Assembly: GCA_030248215.1 (NCBI GenBank)
Contig: JASANG010003930.1
Location: forward strand, 124,001-188,000
DNA: 64,000 nt
From: Enoplolaimus lenunculus
Taxonomy: Eukaryota; Nematoda; Enoplea; Enoplida; Thoracostomopsidae
Reading direction: 5' to 3'
Shown here piece by piece: positions 11,501 to 22,773 of the stretch. Position numbers and translations under genes: made by a program. The first letter of the stretch is position 1; each line of letters starts with the position of its first letter. The notes beneath the pieces were generated by a model, which was given only the letters and a program-made list of their open reading frames with translations, did not search any database and had not been told where the DNA came from.

Positions 11501-14500
11501 GCGGTGTGTTCCGAGTGGCGAATCCAGAAACATTACACCTGGGGCGCTATTTTATAGTAAAAAATACCTTGCGTGCAAAACGAGCTAGAAACCCAAACAT
11601 CATTTTAAAACAAAATTTTGATCAAACGTTTTTGTTTTGATCCCTCTTTAATGGCATAGCCTATTGGGCCGCCGGCCATCCCTTTGATTCGTTAGCGTGT
11701 GGGACCTATGCTGATGGAAAACCTACCGGCTCTGCATTTGTGAAAATTTGGTTTCCATCAGAAAATATATTTACCATGCTTTTAAGCCACAAGCCCATTC
11801 TGCAAAATTTTCCCCACACTCTAATGTTGAGCTAGCAGCGGGCCTGATATAATGCTCCAAATATGGTCGTTATTGAAAGCCGGAATGTCTATGTAAACTT
11901 GAGCGCGATGCCATATATCAGGGTTCCAACAGGAACAAGATTTTGCCGGAACAGGGACAGGAATTTAATTTCTTAGAAGGAACCGCAACAGGAACCGGAA
12001 TTTGAAGTGATTTTCATCACCGAATTACTGTTGGACTATTTAGTAACCTTGCCAAATGACATCATCAAGTTTTGCGAAAATACGTCAGAAACAGTTTATT
12101 ATCAAAACTGACCTAATTACTAAAACACTCATTTAGAAATATACAACCATTTTTCAAAGACAAAGTGTTCAATATTTATATGATTGTAAATAATTTGCCG
12201 CAAAACCGTAAAAATTACGGTTCTTACATCTTTGAATGCAGGAACACAAACAGGAACATGAATTGAATTATTGCAGGAATTCCGGCCAGAACAGGAGTTC
12301 TGGTTGAACTCTGATATTTATGTAATATATGAAGGAAAGTGGCAATATTTTCAGACAGACTTTCGCTGAGTTCGGCCGCGAACTCTTAAAAACGCTCTAT
12401 TCAATTAAAAATACTGGATAAGCGCCTAGTTTTTGGCGCACTTAGCCTTCTTGATACCTTAACTTAATTATGCATGGTTCTGCTTCAGAAATCCCTCAAA
12501 CGAAAGTATGTAAAATTTGAACCGGCATACGATTTCTGTATCAATACACTGACGAGCACCAATATATGACACCATAAATATGTCATTATATTCCTTCGAG
12601 TGCTCTAAAATCATGTTAATTTTTCAACAGTCTTTGTTCATTTTCAAGCAACCGCCGCAAGCAACTGTGCATTGAAATCACCTCGTAATTCGTATATTGT
12701 TGCCGATCAAAAATGCATATTCACTGCTGAGCAAACGAACAATGACTGGTATGGCAACATGGCGTTTTGCAATATGCACGGAGGCCATCTGGCAAATTTG
12801 GACAATCAAGCCGAGTACGACGCGGTCCAAACGATGGTATTTCAAGGAGTCGTAAGTGTTCATTCAATGGCCGATCTGCCTACAAATTTCTAACGGGGAC
12901 GCACCCGATATAGATGATAAAAGCTCACGAATGCAGCGATCCATAAGCCAGACGATAATGAATTTCCAACAAAAAAGATATTTTAACGAAAAAAGCATGA
13001 ATGAATAAGGTTTATTTTCGAATGTGTGTAGCATCTGCCACCAGTTGCCGATAGTTCATGTATTTAAATAACTAAAAATTGATGAGCTCTAAAATTTAGC
13101 ACATTTATGTTGTGCCTCCAGGTATGCGACTTCCGTATTTTTGGATCAGCTGCTGTGACCACAATACTAGATTACGCTTTTTAGCTTATCATACGTCTCA
13201 GCGCATCACATGTTTCAACATTTGTACCAGAACTGTGTGTTCCGAATAATAAAGGGTTGACTGAAGCTTATTTTGCCTCTGCCGACGACAGCCCCTTGTT
13301 ATTCGGTTACGGTTGTTATTTGTTTTACAGCTCACCGCTCTGTTATTGTTCGATCCCTCAAATTTCACTTATGCCATTCTCTATGAACGTTTAAGTATGC
13401 CATTTAGTCTGAGTATGCTTTTAAAATTAGGCTGTATATACTGCTGTGAATTCAGTTAATATTGAGTCGTCATATTCTGCATTTAACTTAACTTGCTTTG
13501 GAGTAGTTTGATTAGGGTGATTGCACGGACTTTAATTAAGAATTTAAACAATATGAATTTACGGGCTGCCATTAGAAATAATTATTCATAACAATTTTGA
13601 CTCAAAATAGGAACCCCCGATTTATTACCTCTTGTTATTCGGGTCACCTGGAAAAATTTTGGCCATTCTTCGAAAATTTTCAACCTTGCTTGTAAGTCAT
13701 CAAACCCTTTAAATCCCCTCCTGAAAATTTTTTTGTCCCCCTCAGCAAGATGAGCTGGCTATGGGCCTGATTGGGTCCAATAAATGCGTATCATGTTTTA
13801 GCCGACAACCGATCCATGGATGGTATACAGTATCAACGGGCTTCGAGGGTCAGCAGATGCGCAAGTGATGAGCAGTTACAAACTGATGTCAACCGCAACG
13901 AATCTATTGCCTGGTGGTGGCACACTTGCAGGAACACACCTGTCTGTAACAACTCCAAGTACATATTGCTTTTGTTTAATTCAACAAAGCCGCGTACCCT
14001 CATTCGGCTCGTACCTTTTTCAGTTGACAGTAAAACTTGACATGAATTAATTTGCTTTAGAGCGGGTGTGGATACACAACATGGGCTGCGAAAATTTCTG
14101 AAGAAACGATTAAATGAATATTTATAAGATTGGAATATTAACCTGGCCGGAGCTGGATTATACAATTTACAAACGATTTCCGCTCGCTTTTAAAACTGTT
14201 GCGTGCAGTCTTTGCAAATATCACAAAAGTTAACGAGTTTGATCGGCCGAAAAAGCTGTTGGCCAAATGAGAGTGAATCAAATCAACGACCGTTTAATAT
14301 TTGGCGAATCATTTTAGAAAATTCAAAAACATTGTGTTATTTATCCAATCACACGTGAATTCGATAATTGTAGAGGCTACAAGTCATTTCGGAGGGGGTG
14401 AAAACTTGGTTGATTATTTATTTATAATGCGTAACATTTCTGTAAAATAACACTGGTGCTTTGTTTCTCTTTTCATAGCGTTTGTTAAGCGTCAACTCAG

Positions 14501-17500
14501 TAAAAGGTCGCGAGCATTGTCACATGGAGTGGAGACGTCATCTATCTCCCAGCATACGCCTTGATTGCTGCTAGCACGTTGTTTAGCGACGATTCGCGTA
14601 TTATTTAAATAATCCCACGAAACAAATTTTTTGAAAGTGCCGGATATCCGGATGACCAGCAGTTAGTCACAAGCTTAAGCCTAATCTTAAGCAAAAAGCC
14701 CGCGACAAAATGTCACATTATATACTTAAGTAATAACAGGGCAAAGAAGCCGTCTTTGCGACTATTTAAATTGCATTGCGTTTTGATATCATTACAGGTT
14801 TCACGGGTTCACAAGTATGCGCTAATTTAATTGCAAAACCTTCAACGCAGGTGATGGAAGCGGCTGGAAATGTGTTCTGTACATCATTTTTTCATGGTAT
14901 TTGCGAAACAGGTAAAAAAAGCGTTCAACAACAGTATGCCGAGCTATCTGATTGATTTTCAGCACTACAGCGGTAATAAAGTGAAAATTAATATTAGAAA
15001 ATACATCTTTAACTATTTTGTTTTGAGTTCACAGCTTCAGATTTGTAATCGCAAACCCGGAAATTGTTTGAGTTTACGGGTATAAGATGGGAGCGCTTAC
15101 ACGAAAACCATAGAAACAAGGTTAAATTACGTTAAAAAGTTTGGTACTGGTCAACCTTCCTGTTCTGGTACCGGCACTCGGATATTGTGGCCAGATAAGG
15201 AAAATAACATTGGTGCGTTTAGTATCAAAGCTGAAATTTACATTTAGGTATGCCATGCACAATGGATTGTCCACCTTTGACGGATCCGTTTTTGGGCAAT
15301 GTTTCTGTGAATGCGGTTCCTCTGGCAGGCGAAAGTGCAACGTATTCTTGTTATCAAGGAACACTGACAGGATCGACAACATTGAACTGTTTGGCAAACG
15401 GGACATGGGATGCATCTCCACCATATTGTTTGAGTAAGTAAAAGCATAAACTGGTTTTGAACTTCAAAATTTGTTGCAAAAATTATGCAACTTTGTAAAA
15501 CCCGAAGGCTCGTGAGATTCATTCACGAAAAAATATTGCGTGATACTGCTATTAAATCACATTGGCAAAATCGACATAGACAGCATCACAGCTATTATGC
15601 CTAAGCATGTGCAGATTTTATCATTTTTCGGTGGAAAGTGTGCAATTATATAGAAATTTTGGAATTAATCAGCTGCAAAATTACGCAGATGTTGCGGAAA
15701 ATATTGCGTAACCCAGTGAGAACGATAGAACTACCAACCCCTCTGAAAGGTCCCACCTGCATAGGGGGCGAACTCCTATGAACTCAACGAAGGTTCAGAT
15801 ATACACATATATAATTAACCATTTCTGATTGTTTCTATTTTAGGTTCAGATATACACATATATAATTAACCATTTCTGATTGTTTCTATCTTAGGTTCAG
15901 ATATATACATATATATTTAACCATTTCTGATTGTTTGTATCTTTTCAGACGCTTTAAAAATCGCTTTTAAATACGATATGACCCTCAAGGTTTCTATGCG
16001 TAATAACTTCTCTTTGGCACGCAGTAACAGTCGAGTCATAAATTTCAACCAACAAACTCCGTGGTCTGCCATTAAAAATTTGTTTACACGCCTAGCAACA
16101 AACACCGCAGACGAATTTTCACAAAATCTCAAATTAAACCAAATTTTAATCAATTAAAGTTCCACCCTTAAATGTCGGGGCCCATGTTACTTTAAGGGGC
16201 GTCCAGGTTTCTGGCGGGTCTATAAAAGAGTAGGTTTTCGATTCTAGATTTCATTTTTTGCTTAGGCTTAGGGTTAGGCTTAGACTTAGGCTTAGGAACA
16301 CATTTTTGCAACACTTAGGCTTAGGCTTAGGCTCAGGAATACGCGTTATTTGCTGTTACGTCCCTTAAAGTAACATTGGCCCATAAAAACCTCACTGGGG
16401 CTAACGATCTCTTTTAGTCGATTTGAAAAGAGCAATGTTTCAATCGAACTGTTTGACCTTTAATTCGGGAAATCATTAAAAGTCGTAGCACGAGACGTTG
16501 CAAGATTAAAAATAATTTAAAGTAACCGAACATTTAATATATATCTTGGCACTAAATAACGGTATTTTTAGCTACAACTACAACCACAACTACTACTACA
16601 ACGACTACAACTACAACTACAACTACAACCACTACCACCACCACCACAACTACTACAACCACAACAACTACAACCACAACCACAACAACAACAACTACTA
16701 CTACTACAACCACCACCACCACCACAACAACAACAACAACCACAACAACGACCACCACCACCACCACGACAACGACAACCACAATAACTACAACCACAAC
16801 TCCAACCACAACTACAACAACACCAGCGCCAACAACTACAACTACAACACCAGCACCAACAACAACAACAACAACACCAGCGCCAACAACTACAACTACA
16901 ACACCAGCACCAACAACAACAACAACTACACCAGCGCCAACAACTACAACTACAACACCAGCACCAACAACAACAACAACTACACCAGCACCACCAACTA
17001 CAACTACAACACCAGCAGCAACAACTACAACACCGGCAGCAACTACAACAACAACAGCTGCACCAACAACAACTACAGCTGCACCAACGACAACAGTAAC
17101 AACTGCAACCACTGCAAGTAAGTTTGCATTAATTCAGCGGCAGAACCAAAGAGTTTTGATGGATGCCTATAGAAAGGTATAATTGAAAAATTTTGGTCTT
17201 GCATATGTCCAATAGTGTTAATCGTAACTCTTAAAAGATAATGTAATACAGCGTGGTAGAAGCATGCAACTTGTGGCTGCTTTATATATTCTTTGCTCTG
17301 ATCGTTCTGCCTCTAGACGGTGTTGCACGACAATTATTTACATTTTGATATCCGTTGTTTTTCAACAAGGATCGACTCCACCCTTAGTTGTTGAAGTCGC
17401 TTGTTTGCGAGCCTAACTTTGTCGCCAGGAATATTTGCATACGAGCCAAAATGTAGAACAAACATGATTAAAAATACATTACAAATAAACTTGTGCACAA

Positions 17501-17899
17501 AGTTTGTTTATATAAATTAACTAGCGCTCAAGATTTGTTTCAACAATTAGTTTAAGCATTCGTCAATCATCTTGCGCATAATATAAATTCAACTGCAATT
17601 AAGGTTTAATTTGAATGTCTGATGTGATCTAGGGCACACCGCACAGTATGCTTTATGCGGGTCAGGGTTATAATAGTTGGAATATATTGAATTTTGCAGC
17701 AACACAACCAGCACAACAAGATGCTTGTGATTTGCCGAATCGAGGAGCTGTTTGGCCGTGCAAATGTTGGCACTGGGTCATGTGCGCATGCTTATGGTTC
17801 ACAATTATAGTATTCTTGTCGGTTGTAATAATAATAATTGTGTTGGGCGTTAAGTATTGGTTGAAATCGCGTAAAAATCGTCAAGCGCATCCAGGTTAA
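8570..17899 (+). CDS. C-type lectin / sushi / mucin-stalk type I membrane receptor, 8 exons
   Basis: Exons proposed: 8570-8627, 10527-10550, 12631-12851, 13802-13958, 14798-14911, 15248-15433, 16572-17117, 17700-17899; the frame closes at about 501 residues. Residues 1-24 are a signal peptide. About 40-191 is a C-type lectin domain: the first half shows DWYGNMAFCNMHGGHLA, the end shows VFCTSFFHGICE. I see no EPN/QPD or WND calcium motif, so sugar binding by the usual mode is doubtful. Residues 193-251 are a complete sushi/CCP module in one exon (CPP...GNVSV...YSCYQG...CLANGTW...YC). Residues 254-435 are a Thr/Pro mucin-like stalk (TTTTPAP units), likely O-glycosylated. A Cys-rich stretch (CKCWHWVMCACLW) leads into a membrane segment at about 462-486 and a basic tail. 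The protein should sit at the surface as an adhesion or recognition receptor. The exon 4 end is the least certain junction; exon 3 could also start at 12649 in the same frame. Confidence 0.75.
9806..10195. mobile_element. Miniature element of the GTGTAACC/CGGAAAC family, in intron 2 of the receptor gene
   Basis: The right end reads GGATATCTGGCTACACCCTGG; the left end is a diverged GTGCAAACGGGTAGTAAAAA. Arrays of CGGAAA-type hexamers lie just inside both ends. It is similar end to end to 20974-21343. The long minus-strand frame over 9601-10152 runs through this element and is not a gene. The element lies in the intron between exons 1 and 2. Confidence 0.7.
10884..11215. mobile_element. Miniature element of the CTGTAGTGACCCGAATAA family
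   Basis: The left end TACAGTAGTGACCCGAATTA and the inner block TTTGGCCTCTCCAGAGGGTA match 62603-62670 closely, followed by GGACTGTTTTTTATTATTTAACCC and the ACGTTGAATTAAACGTTTGT block. The right terminal repeat is not recognisable, so the copy is truncated or decayed. It lies in the second intron of the receptor gene. Confidence 0.65.
11918..12316. mobile_element. Miniature element with GGAACA arrays inside both ends
   Basis: The left end ATCAGGGTTCCAACAGGAAC pairs with the right end (ATCAGAGTTCAACCAGAACT read inward). Between them, repeated CAGGAAC and CCGGAAC words crowd both subterminal regions (11925-12000 and 12238-12300), while the middle is AT-rich. Only this copy was found in the window. 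It lies in the intron before exon 3 of the receptor gene. Confidence 0.55.
13228..13650. mobile_element. CTGTAGTGACCCGAATAA-family element, diverged copy
   Basis: It starts near TTCCGAATAATAAAGGGTTG and ends with CCTCTTGTTATTCGGGTCAC. Inner words such as CCCCTTGTTATTCGGTTACGG match 62660-62690. It is abutted by a second element at 13655-13769, so the intron between exons 3 and 4 is largely made of mobile DNA. Confidence 0.55.
13655..13769. mobile_element. GCCCGTAGCCAGCTCACCTTGC-family element, right half
   Basis: Shared words with 52385-52553: ATTTTCAACCTTGCTTGTA, then CCTCTCCTGAAAATTT-like sequence, then CAGCAAGATGAGCTGGCTA and GGGCCTG at the end. The left part is missing or replaced by the neighbouring element. 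It ends 33 bp before the proposed exon 4 of the receptor gene, so it may supply part of that acceptor region. Confidence 0.55.
15791..15943 (+). repeat. Tandem repeat, three units of 51 bp
   Basis: Units start at 15791, 15842 and 15893, each beginning AGGTTCAGATATACAC and ending TTTCTATTTT or a close variant. Units 1 and 2 are nearly identical; unit 3 has several changes. It lies in the intron between the sushi exon and the mucin exon of the receptor gene. Confidence 0.9.
16178..16382 (+). mobile_element. TTAGGC-bearing miniature element, family 2, copy A (205 bp)
   Basis: The terminal repeats are GGGCCCATGTTACTTTAAGG on the left and GGGCCAATGTTACTTTAAGG (read inward) on the right. Inside lie two TTAGGC-rich arrays, about 16258-16293 and 16314-16337, separated by AACACATTTTTGCAACA. 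A second copy in opposite orientation lies at 54964-55166, about 88% alike by eye. It sits in the intron before the mucin exon of the receptor gene and has no coding capacity. Confidence 0.85.
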
Positions 17900-17934
17900 A
17901 GTTTTAGGGTCGAAACAATTTTGGTAAACAACGA

Positions 17935-17940
17935 ATTAAA
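17935..17940 (+). promoter_or_regulatory. Putative poly(A) signal ATTAAA for the lectin receptor gene
   Basis: ATTAAA, the common variant of AATAAA, lies 36 bp after the stop codon at 17897-17899. No AATAAA occurs nearer. Confidence 0.4.
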
Positions 17941-18184
17941 ATGTAGCAATTATTAATGCAAAACTTGACAAATTACTTGTTGCTAAAACATTACTAAACT
18001 TTGAAACTTATCTTGAATATAATATCGAACAACAATAACAGGGATACACGGTTTAAAAATAGCTAACTTTTTTAAGTTTACCAACATCAAAAATGGTACA
18101 TCTAAAATTCAACTTACACCAGGTAATAATTGTACATAGGAATATTTCAAAATAATTATTGGTGTAAAACATAAACCGCCGCAT

Positions 18185-18366
18185 ATTTCTAAGCCAAAGC
18201 CTAAGCGTAAAAAATAGTATTAAACTAAGCCTAATTTTAAGCAAAAAACTAGTCCATTGCGTAAATCCTGTTCAACGCCAGTCAAGCGGAAAAACGAGAC
18301 TCTACTAGCACTTTGCTTAGGCTTAGGCTTAGGCTTAGGCTTAGGCTTAGGCTTAGGCTTAGGCAA
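18185..18366. repeat. TTAGGC repeats: degenerate part and a perfect 8-unit tract
   Basis: 18317-18364 is eight perfect TTAGGC units, the longest uninterrupted tract in the window. About 80-130 bp upstream, GCCTAA-type hexamers run in the opposite orientation (18193-18240). The two orientations face each other as in the miniature elements, but no terminal inverted repeats could be set. Confidence 0.85.
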
Positions 18367-18639
18367 TACGTGAGCTGCTGTGATTATCGTCGTGCCATCC
18401 GGTTGCAATTCTGTACACCCGGTTCAATTGTGATATATACTCTATGTGTTTGTTATGTGGTCTTCGTATTGCCTTGATCAAACATTCCGGTTGAGTTGTC
18501 TTATTATTGCGTTATACTTTTAATTATTTTATTTGCATGTATTTAACCAAATGCTAGTACTAAATGAGAAAAATTCCTCAAGGGCGCTGTTTAAGAAACC
18601 CGACATATTAACGAATCATACGATGGTCTTCTTTTTGAA

Positions 18640-19020
18640 CAGCATTAGGATGGCGCCATACTCTGACTTATTTAAACCGTCCGACGTTGTCCGACATCGT
18701 CCTACGCCGTACTTCACCATACGACAAGCACATCGACACCCTAATGCGTTGACGAAATCAATAAAAATTTAGGCTCAAAATCAATTACAGCCGCATTTAC
18801 TTGAACCAATTTCGGGCCAAAAGGTACCAGCAAAATGCCATAGGAATGACATATGACGACAAATACAGCCAGTGAAACACAGATTTGTTTAAAATGGGTG
18901 TTGTTTTCGGGTACTACATTTTGTCTAATTTAAATGCGTTACGGCGTCGTCCGGTAACGTACGGAATCTTACGGTATCGTACGAAGCGCACAAATACTAT
19001 TCACGCCATTTAGGTATTTT
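18640..19020. repeat. CpG-rich CCGTCCGACG / ACGGNNTCGTCCGG motif clusters
   Basis: Two clusters, 18686-18722 and 18936-18986, carry repeated CGTCCGAC, CGTCCTACG and ACGGTATCGTACG words, roughly inverted relative to each other. They resemble the GACGG array at 57655-57875. This may be one miniature element with motif arrays near both ends; its exact ends are unclear. Confidence 0.4.
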
Positions 19021-20439
19021 AAATAGGCCGAAAAATGATTTATCACTTGATTATTGAAACAATACAAAAAGTAATATCACTTATCTGGTATTTTATAACG
19101 ACGGTATGACTTGTGCCATACTTCTGGTACGTTGTTTAAATAGTTCTGTTTTATGTATTTTATTGGCGGTTACATTGTTTTACGTTCCTGCACCAATGCA
19201 CTACTGTTATTTGCATATTCTATGCTATACAAATATGAAATACTCTTACCTTGAATAAAGGCTGTGCAGTGATTTTATTTAGTATAATATTTTGCATGAA
19301 TCTACGCTAATTCATCAGCCGACAATTTATCGCCCAATGGTGTCCTAATCCTAAAACCTATGAATAAATTAAAACATAATCCTAAGCGTGTTTATAAGCC
19401 GACGCCTAAGCATAGTGATGAGCGACGAATGGTCGAGTCGATAAAATTTCGGATTACAACTAGTCGTGCAGGAGTTGTCGGGCGGCGAATTGTCGTGATA
19501 TCAATTTGAATAAGGCCTATGTTGAGGTATATTCAGGAACTTAATTGCTAAATGTATTTTCCTTTTACCCAGCACGATAAAGTCAGTCCATTTTCGAATT
19601 GAAGTTCTGCATGAAAGTATACCGCTATAAATGTTTCAAGAACTCCGTGCGTATATTGTGATTATACGATCTTAACTAAAATAATTTAGTACAAACAAGA
19701 ACGTTTTAATTATAGATGGGCACCGGATATCCAGATACGAGAAATAACCGAAAAAAACGTGTATGCTGTTGTGTAAAAAATTTGGAATAATTTGCATTGT
19801 TTCACCATTAATGTAGCTCGAACTGACGAAAAGAAATTCTGTACATTCCTGCATAATTCTATAATGATTTAAAATTTTGATTTATTAAAACATGCCAAAG
19901 TTAAAAACTTCAGTTTAACTTGATATTTATCGGAATGATGAGTTCATATTTTTAAATAATCTCAAAATTTAACCCAATGAAAAATTTGCATCGACTACGC
20001 ACCGTCAAGTACTAAATTTATTACCTTTGCAAGAAAAAAATTTAATCATATACATATACCAAGTCGTGTCGCGAAATTAAATCCTTGGCGTCATTTTAAT
20101 TTCTGATCGCTCTTGATTAAATACGACGCCAAGCCTAACCGAGTATGATGCTAATTAGTAAAAGTGTTTGCAAATCTGGCACTCTGTAAAGGGCACATTT
20201 GAATATATCCCATGGCACAGAACCCAAGAGCCCATAAGTATTGAATTAAAACACCCCACGCTAGACGGCTTTCTTTTCATACAACAAAACAGTCCAAAAG
20301 CACTTTATCTGCTATTCTAACTGTCTGAACAATGAACAGCTTATTGTGGGGGTTGGGGGCAACAACTCCATCCTGCTTAGCAGAAAATTTATTCAAAAAG
20401 TTTATTTGTTATAGAAAAAGTTTCCTCCTACAAATTATG
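19021..20439. other. No gene seen; small GTCG-rich patch at 19415-19490
   Basis: 19415-19490 has GCGACGAATGGTCGAGTCG and GGAGTTGTCGGGCGGCGAA words like those in the palindromic array at 40803-41075. A GCCTAA-like run lies at 19380-19402. The remainder is AT-rich spacer. Confidence 0.4.
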
Positions 20440-20740
20440 TGCGCTAAACCAGTCTTCAAACGCAAAAAATGACGCAATTCAACTCAGCGCGTCGCATTTA
20501 CGCAGTAATATACATGAAAAAATACAGATTTCTGAACTGCTGAAAATACATTTCTGGTTCCCTTGTAGTCCACATAGTATCACAAAAAGTGAAAGTATAT
20601 ATTCATATTCAAGTCTTAAGATATTAAAATTTAATTGAAATTATCAGGGGAGGTTATGAGAAGTCAAATCGGCATTCTGTTCCGATATATTAAAGACTAC
20701 AACGGGTCCTGAAGTTTTAGACAAATATTTTAACAAAATA
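20440..20740 (+). repeat. Dispersed repeat, inverted relative to 50540-50830
   Basis: About 300 bp that aligns along its length with the reverse complement of 50540-50830 (shared words include AAACCAGTC, CAGTAATATACATGAAAAAA, AAAGTGAAAGTATATATTCA and GGTCCTGAAG). Identity is about 80% by eye. Its GATCAGGGTAGGTCATGAGA-like end also resembles part of the large palindrome at 35176-35806. No coding frame was recognised. Confidence 0.7.
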
Positions 20741-20973
20741 ACCAAAACATAGTCCGAAGTTTAAGCCTCCTCAGCGTAATAAACAAGTCTAATACCAAGC
20801 TTAACCTAAGCCCAAGCAAAAAAATCGTCTTACAGTTAAGCTTAGTCTATTTCGGTCTAGTGACCTTACATTTTTTCTTCAAGAAGTTTTTTGTGATAAA
20901 TTGATAAGGTCCCCCCACCTTACAACTTTATCCCCCTCAACAACTTTTTTTGCAAAAAATATATGGACCCTAC

Positions 20974-21343
20974 ATGGGTGTAAACGAATAGCAAAAATAA
21001 CGGAAGCGGGAACGGAAACGGATAGTGGTCAAAAAACGGAAACGGAAACGGATATTGAAGTATAAAACTTACAAAGATGCTTTGTTTTTCTGCGAACACA
21101 AATAGCGGTTTGCAAATATTTATCGGGCTTTTTGCTTTTTAAACAGAGGGCTTTGGATTTTGTAACATTTATTTCAATACGAATAATTGCAGCATATCTG
21201 TAACGAAAAACTGCCGAATATACACGTGATTTATTACACATTTTTAAGGTAAAAATAACAGAATTTCCATTATTTCTATAACGGAGACGGAAACGGATAC
21301 CGATTTTGCCGGAAACGGAAACGGATATCTGGTTACACCCTGG
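20974..21343. mobile_element. Miniature element of the GTGTAACC/CGGAAAC family (best full copy)
   Basis: The left end GGGTGTAAACGAATAGC and right end GGATATCTGGTTACACCC pair roughly. CGGAAAC hexamers are packed at 21001-21052 and 21276-21327. Length is about 370 bp. Related copies are at 9806-10195, 38658-38880, 43600-43862, 54396-54735 and 59455-59770. Confidence 0.75.
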
Positions 21344-21809
21344 TTTCTACATTGCAATTTTCCCCTCACAAAATGTTTTGGTGAAAGTTTTGCTTCAAAA
21401 CATTTACTAGCCTGCCCCCGTCAGAAATATCTGGATAGGCCGATGAAAGCGAGGCACTGCTAAAAGTAACACGGACATATGTTTGTACCATTTAGCGCAA
21501 GTATATTTTAATGTGATTGTTTCTTCGTGGATCGTAAAACGACTCATGTATCTATAGTTCAAGGGAAGGGTGAGATTCGATAGAATAGGAGACACACGAA
21601 ATCAACTCAATTTCAGGTGATCGACGCAATTATTGATTAGTTAGCAGCAATCAAACAAACGCAAAACCGAGTTTCGGATATCTGAAATAGAAAATTTAAT
21701 TTCAGATTACCGGATAAATATCCTGCAATAACTGCCGGGTATCCGGATATAAAATAGGTTTGATTCACTAATGATGATCACAAATCTTCAAGTAGTTTTA
21801 CCGGAGGTT

Positions 21810-22246
21810 CTGTATTGTGACCCGAAAAAGAGGGAAGGGTAATTACGAGGGGTTCCTATTTTGAGACTCAATCAATAGAAGTCCGTATCACTAATTAGAG
21901 TCCGTAAGCGGATAGAGTCCCTTAACCATAATTAGAATCCGTTGTTGCCAATGATTCCAAATTGTAGTGCGTAAATAACTCCAGCACCAAATACAGCTGA
22001 GTTCGAAAGTTTAAAGCATGCTTAAATTTTGAAAGTACATTCCTAAGTATAATCTTACATTGTCGCTAAAGGTTTTGACACGTGACAAATAAACGCTTAA
22101 TTCAACGGATAGTTGCAATGCCGTATATATCAGGAACAAAGGGCGGGTTAAAAATAAATAACAGTCTGTAAATCAAATAACAGGGGGAACCCTCTTGAGA
22201 GGCCAAATAAATATCATTTCCCTCTATTATTCGGGTCACTACAGTA
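21810..22246. mobile_element. Miniature element of the CTGTAGTGACCCGAATAA family (full length, about 437 bp)
   Basis: The left end TGTATTGTGACCCGAAAAAG and right end CTGTAGTGACCCGAATAATA (read inward) form terminal repeats. It is in reverse orientation to 62603-63044 and shares with it GATCGGGACTCAAAA-like, ATAAGGACTTTATCC-like and AACCCGCCCT-like blocks. A TA follows the right end, in line with a TA target site, but the left TA is not clean. Confidence 0.8.
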
Positions 22247-22392
22247 GTTGTAATGTGCAATATTATAAAGTGTTCCATTTTTTACTGAATGGTTTGTTTT
22301 CAAAGTTACTAATAAAAAGTTTTTTGTGACGTAAAACGAGTGAGTAACATCTATGCACTGTAAAATTATACAACTGAGTAATAAAAATAAAG

Positions 22393-22495
22393 GCGGGTAG
22401 TGGGTAAAGGAATTTTGCGTGGGTATACCAGCGGTAAAAATATAAAAGTTAAGCGGGTCAAGCGCAGGGCGGGTAAAATATTTATAACCACTTAC
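22393..22495. repeat. GCGGGTA-type motif repeat
   Basis: Repeated GCGGGTA, GTGGGTA and AGCGGGTC words. Similar arrays lie at 62280-62360 and 63715-63830. No terminal repeats could be set here. Confidence 0.45.
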
Positions 22496-22773
22496 ACCTC
22501 TGAAAACTATGTTGCGATGTTCCAAAACCTAAAAATATATCAATCAATATATGCGGTAAACAACACTGCTCAGTAAACAGAAAACTATCATAAAATTTGA
22601 CTTCAAACAGTTTAGCTCTAATGGTTTTTTCAATCTGTTATATATATCTACAATAACAATTTGAAAAAAATTTGTTCTATCTATGCGAAGCCAGAAGGGT
22701 CGTCAATTTATTGGGCAGGAGTGTGCTACTAGGGTTCAGTGGAGAAAATTTTAAATAAGCAGCTGGAGCTTCA

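Noticed and set aside
16552-17112. Poly-Val/Ala minus-strand and Asn/Tyr/His-rich plus-strand frames over the mucin exon
   Set aside because: They are shadows of the ACA/ACC/ACT Thr codons; the Thr/Pro frame joins its neighbours at both splice sites in the right phase.
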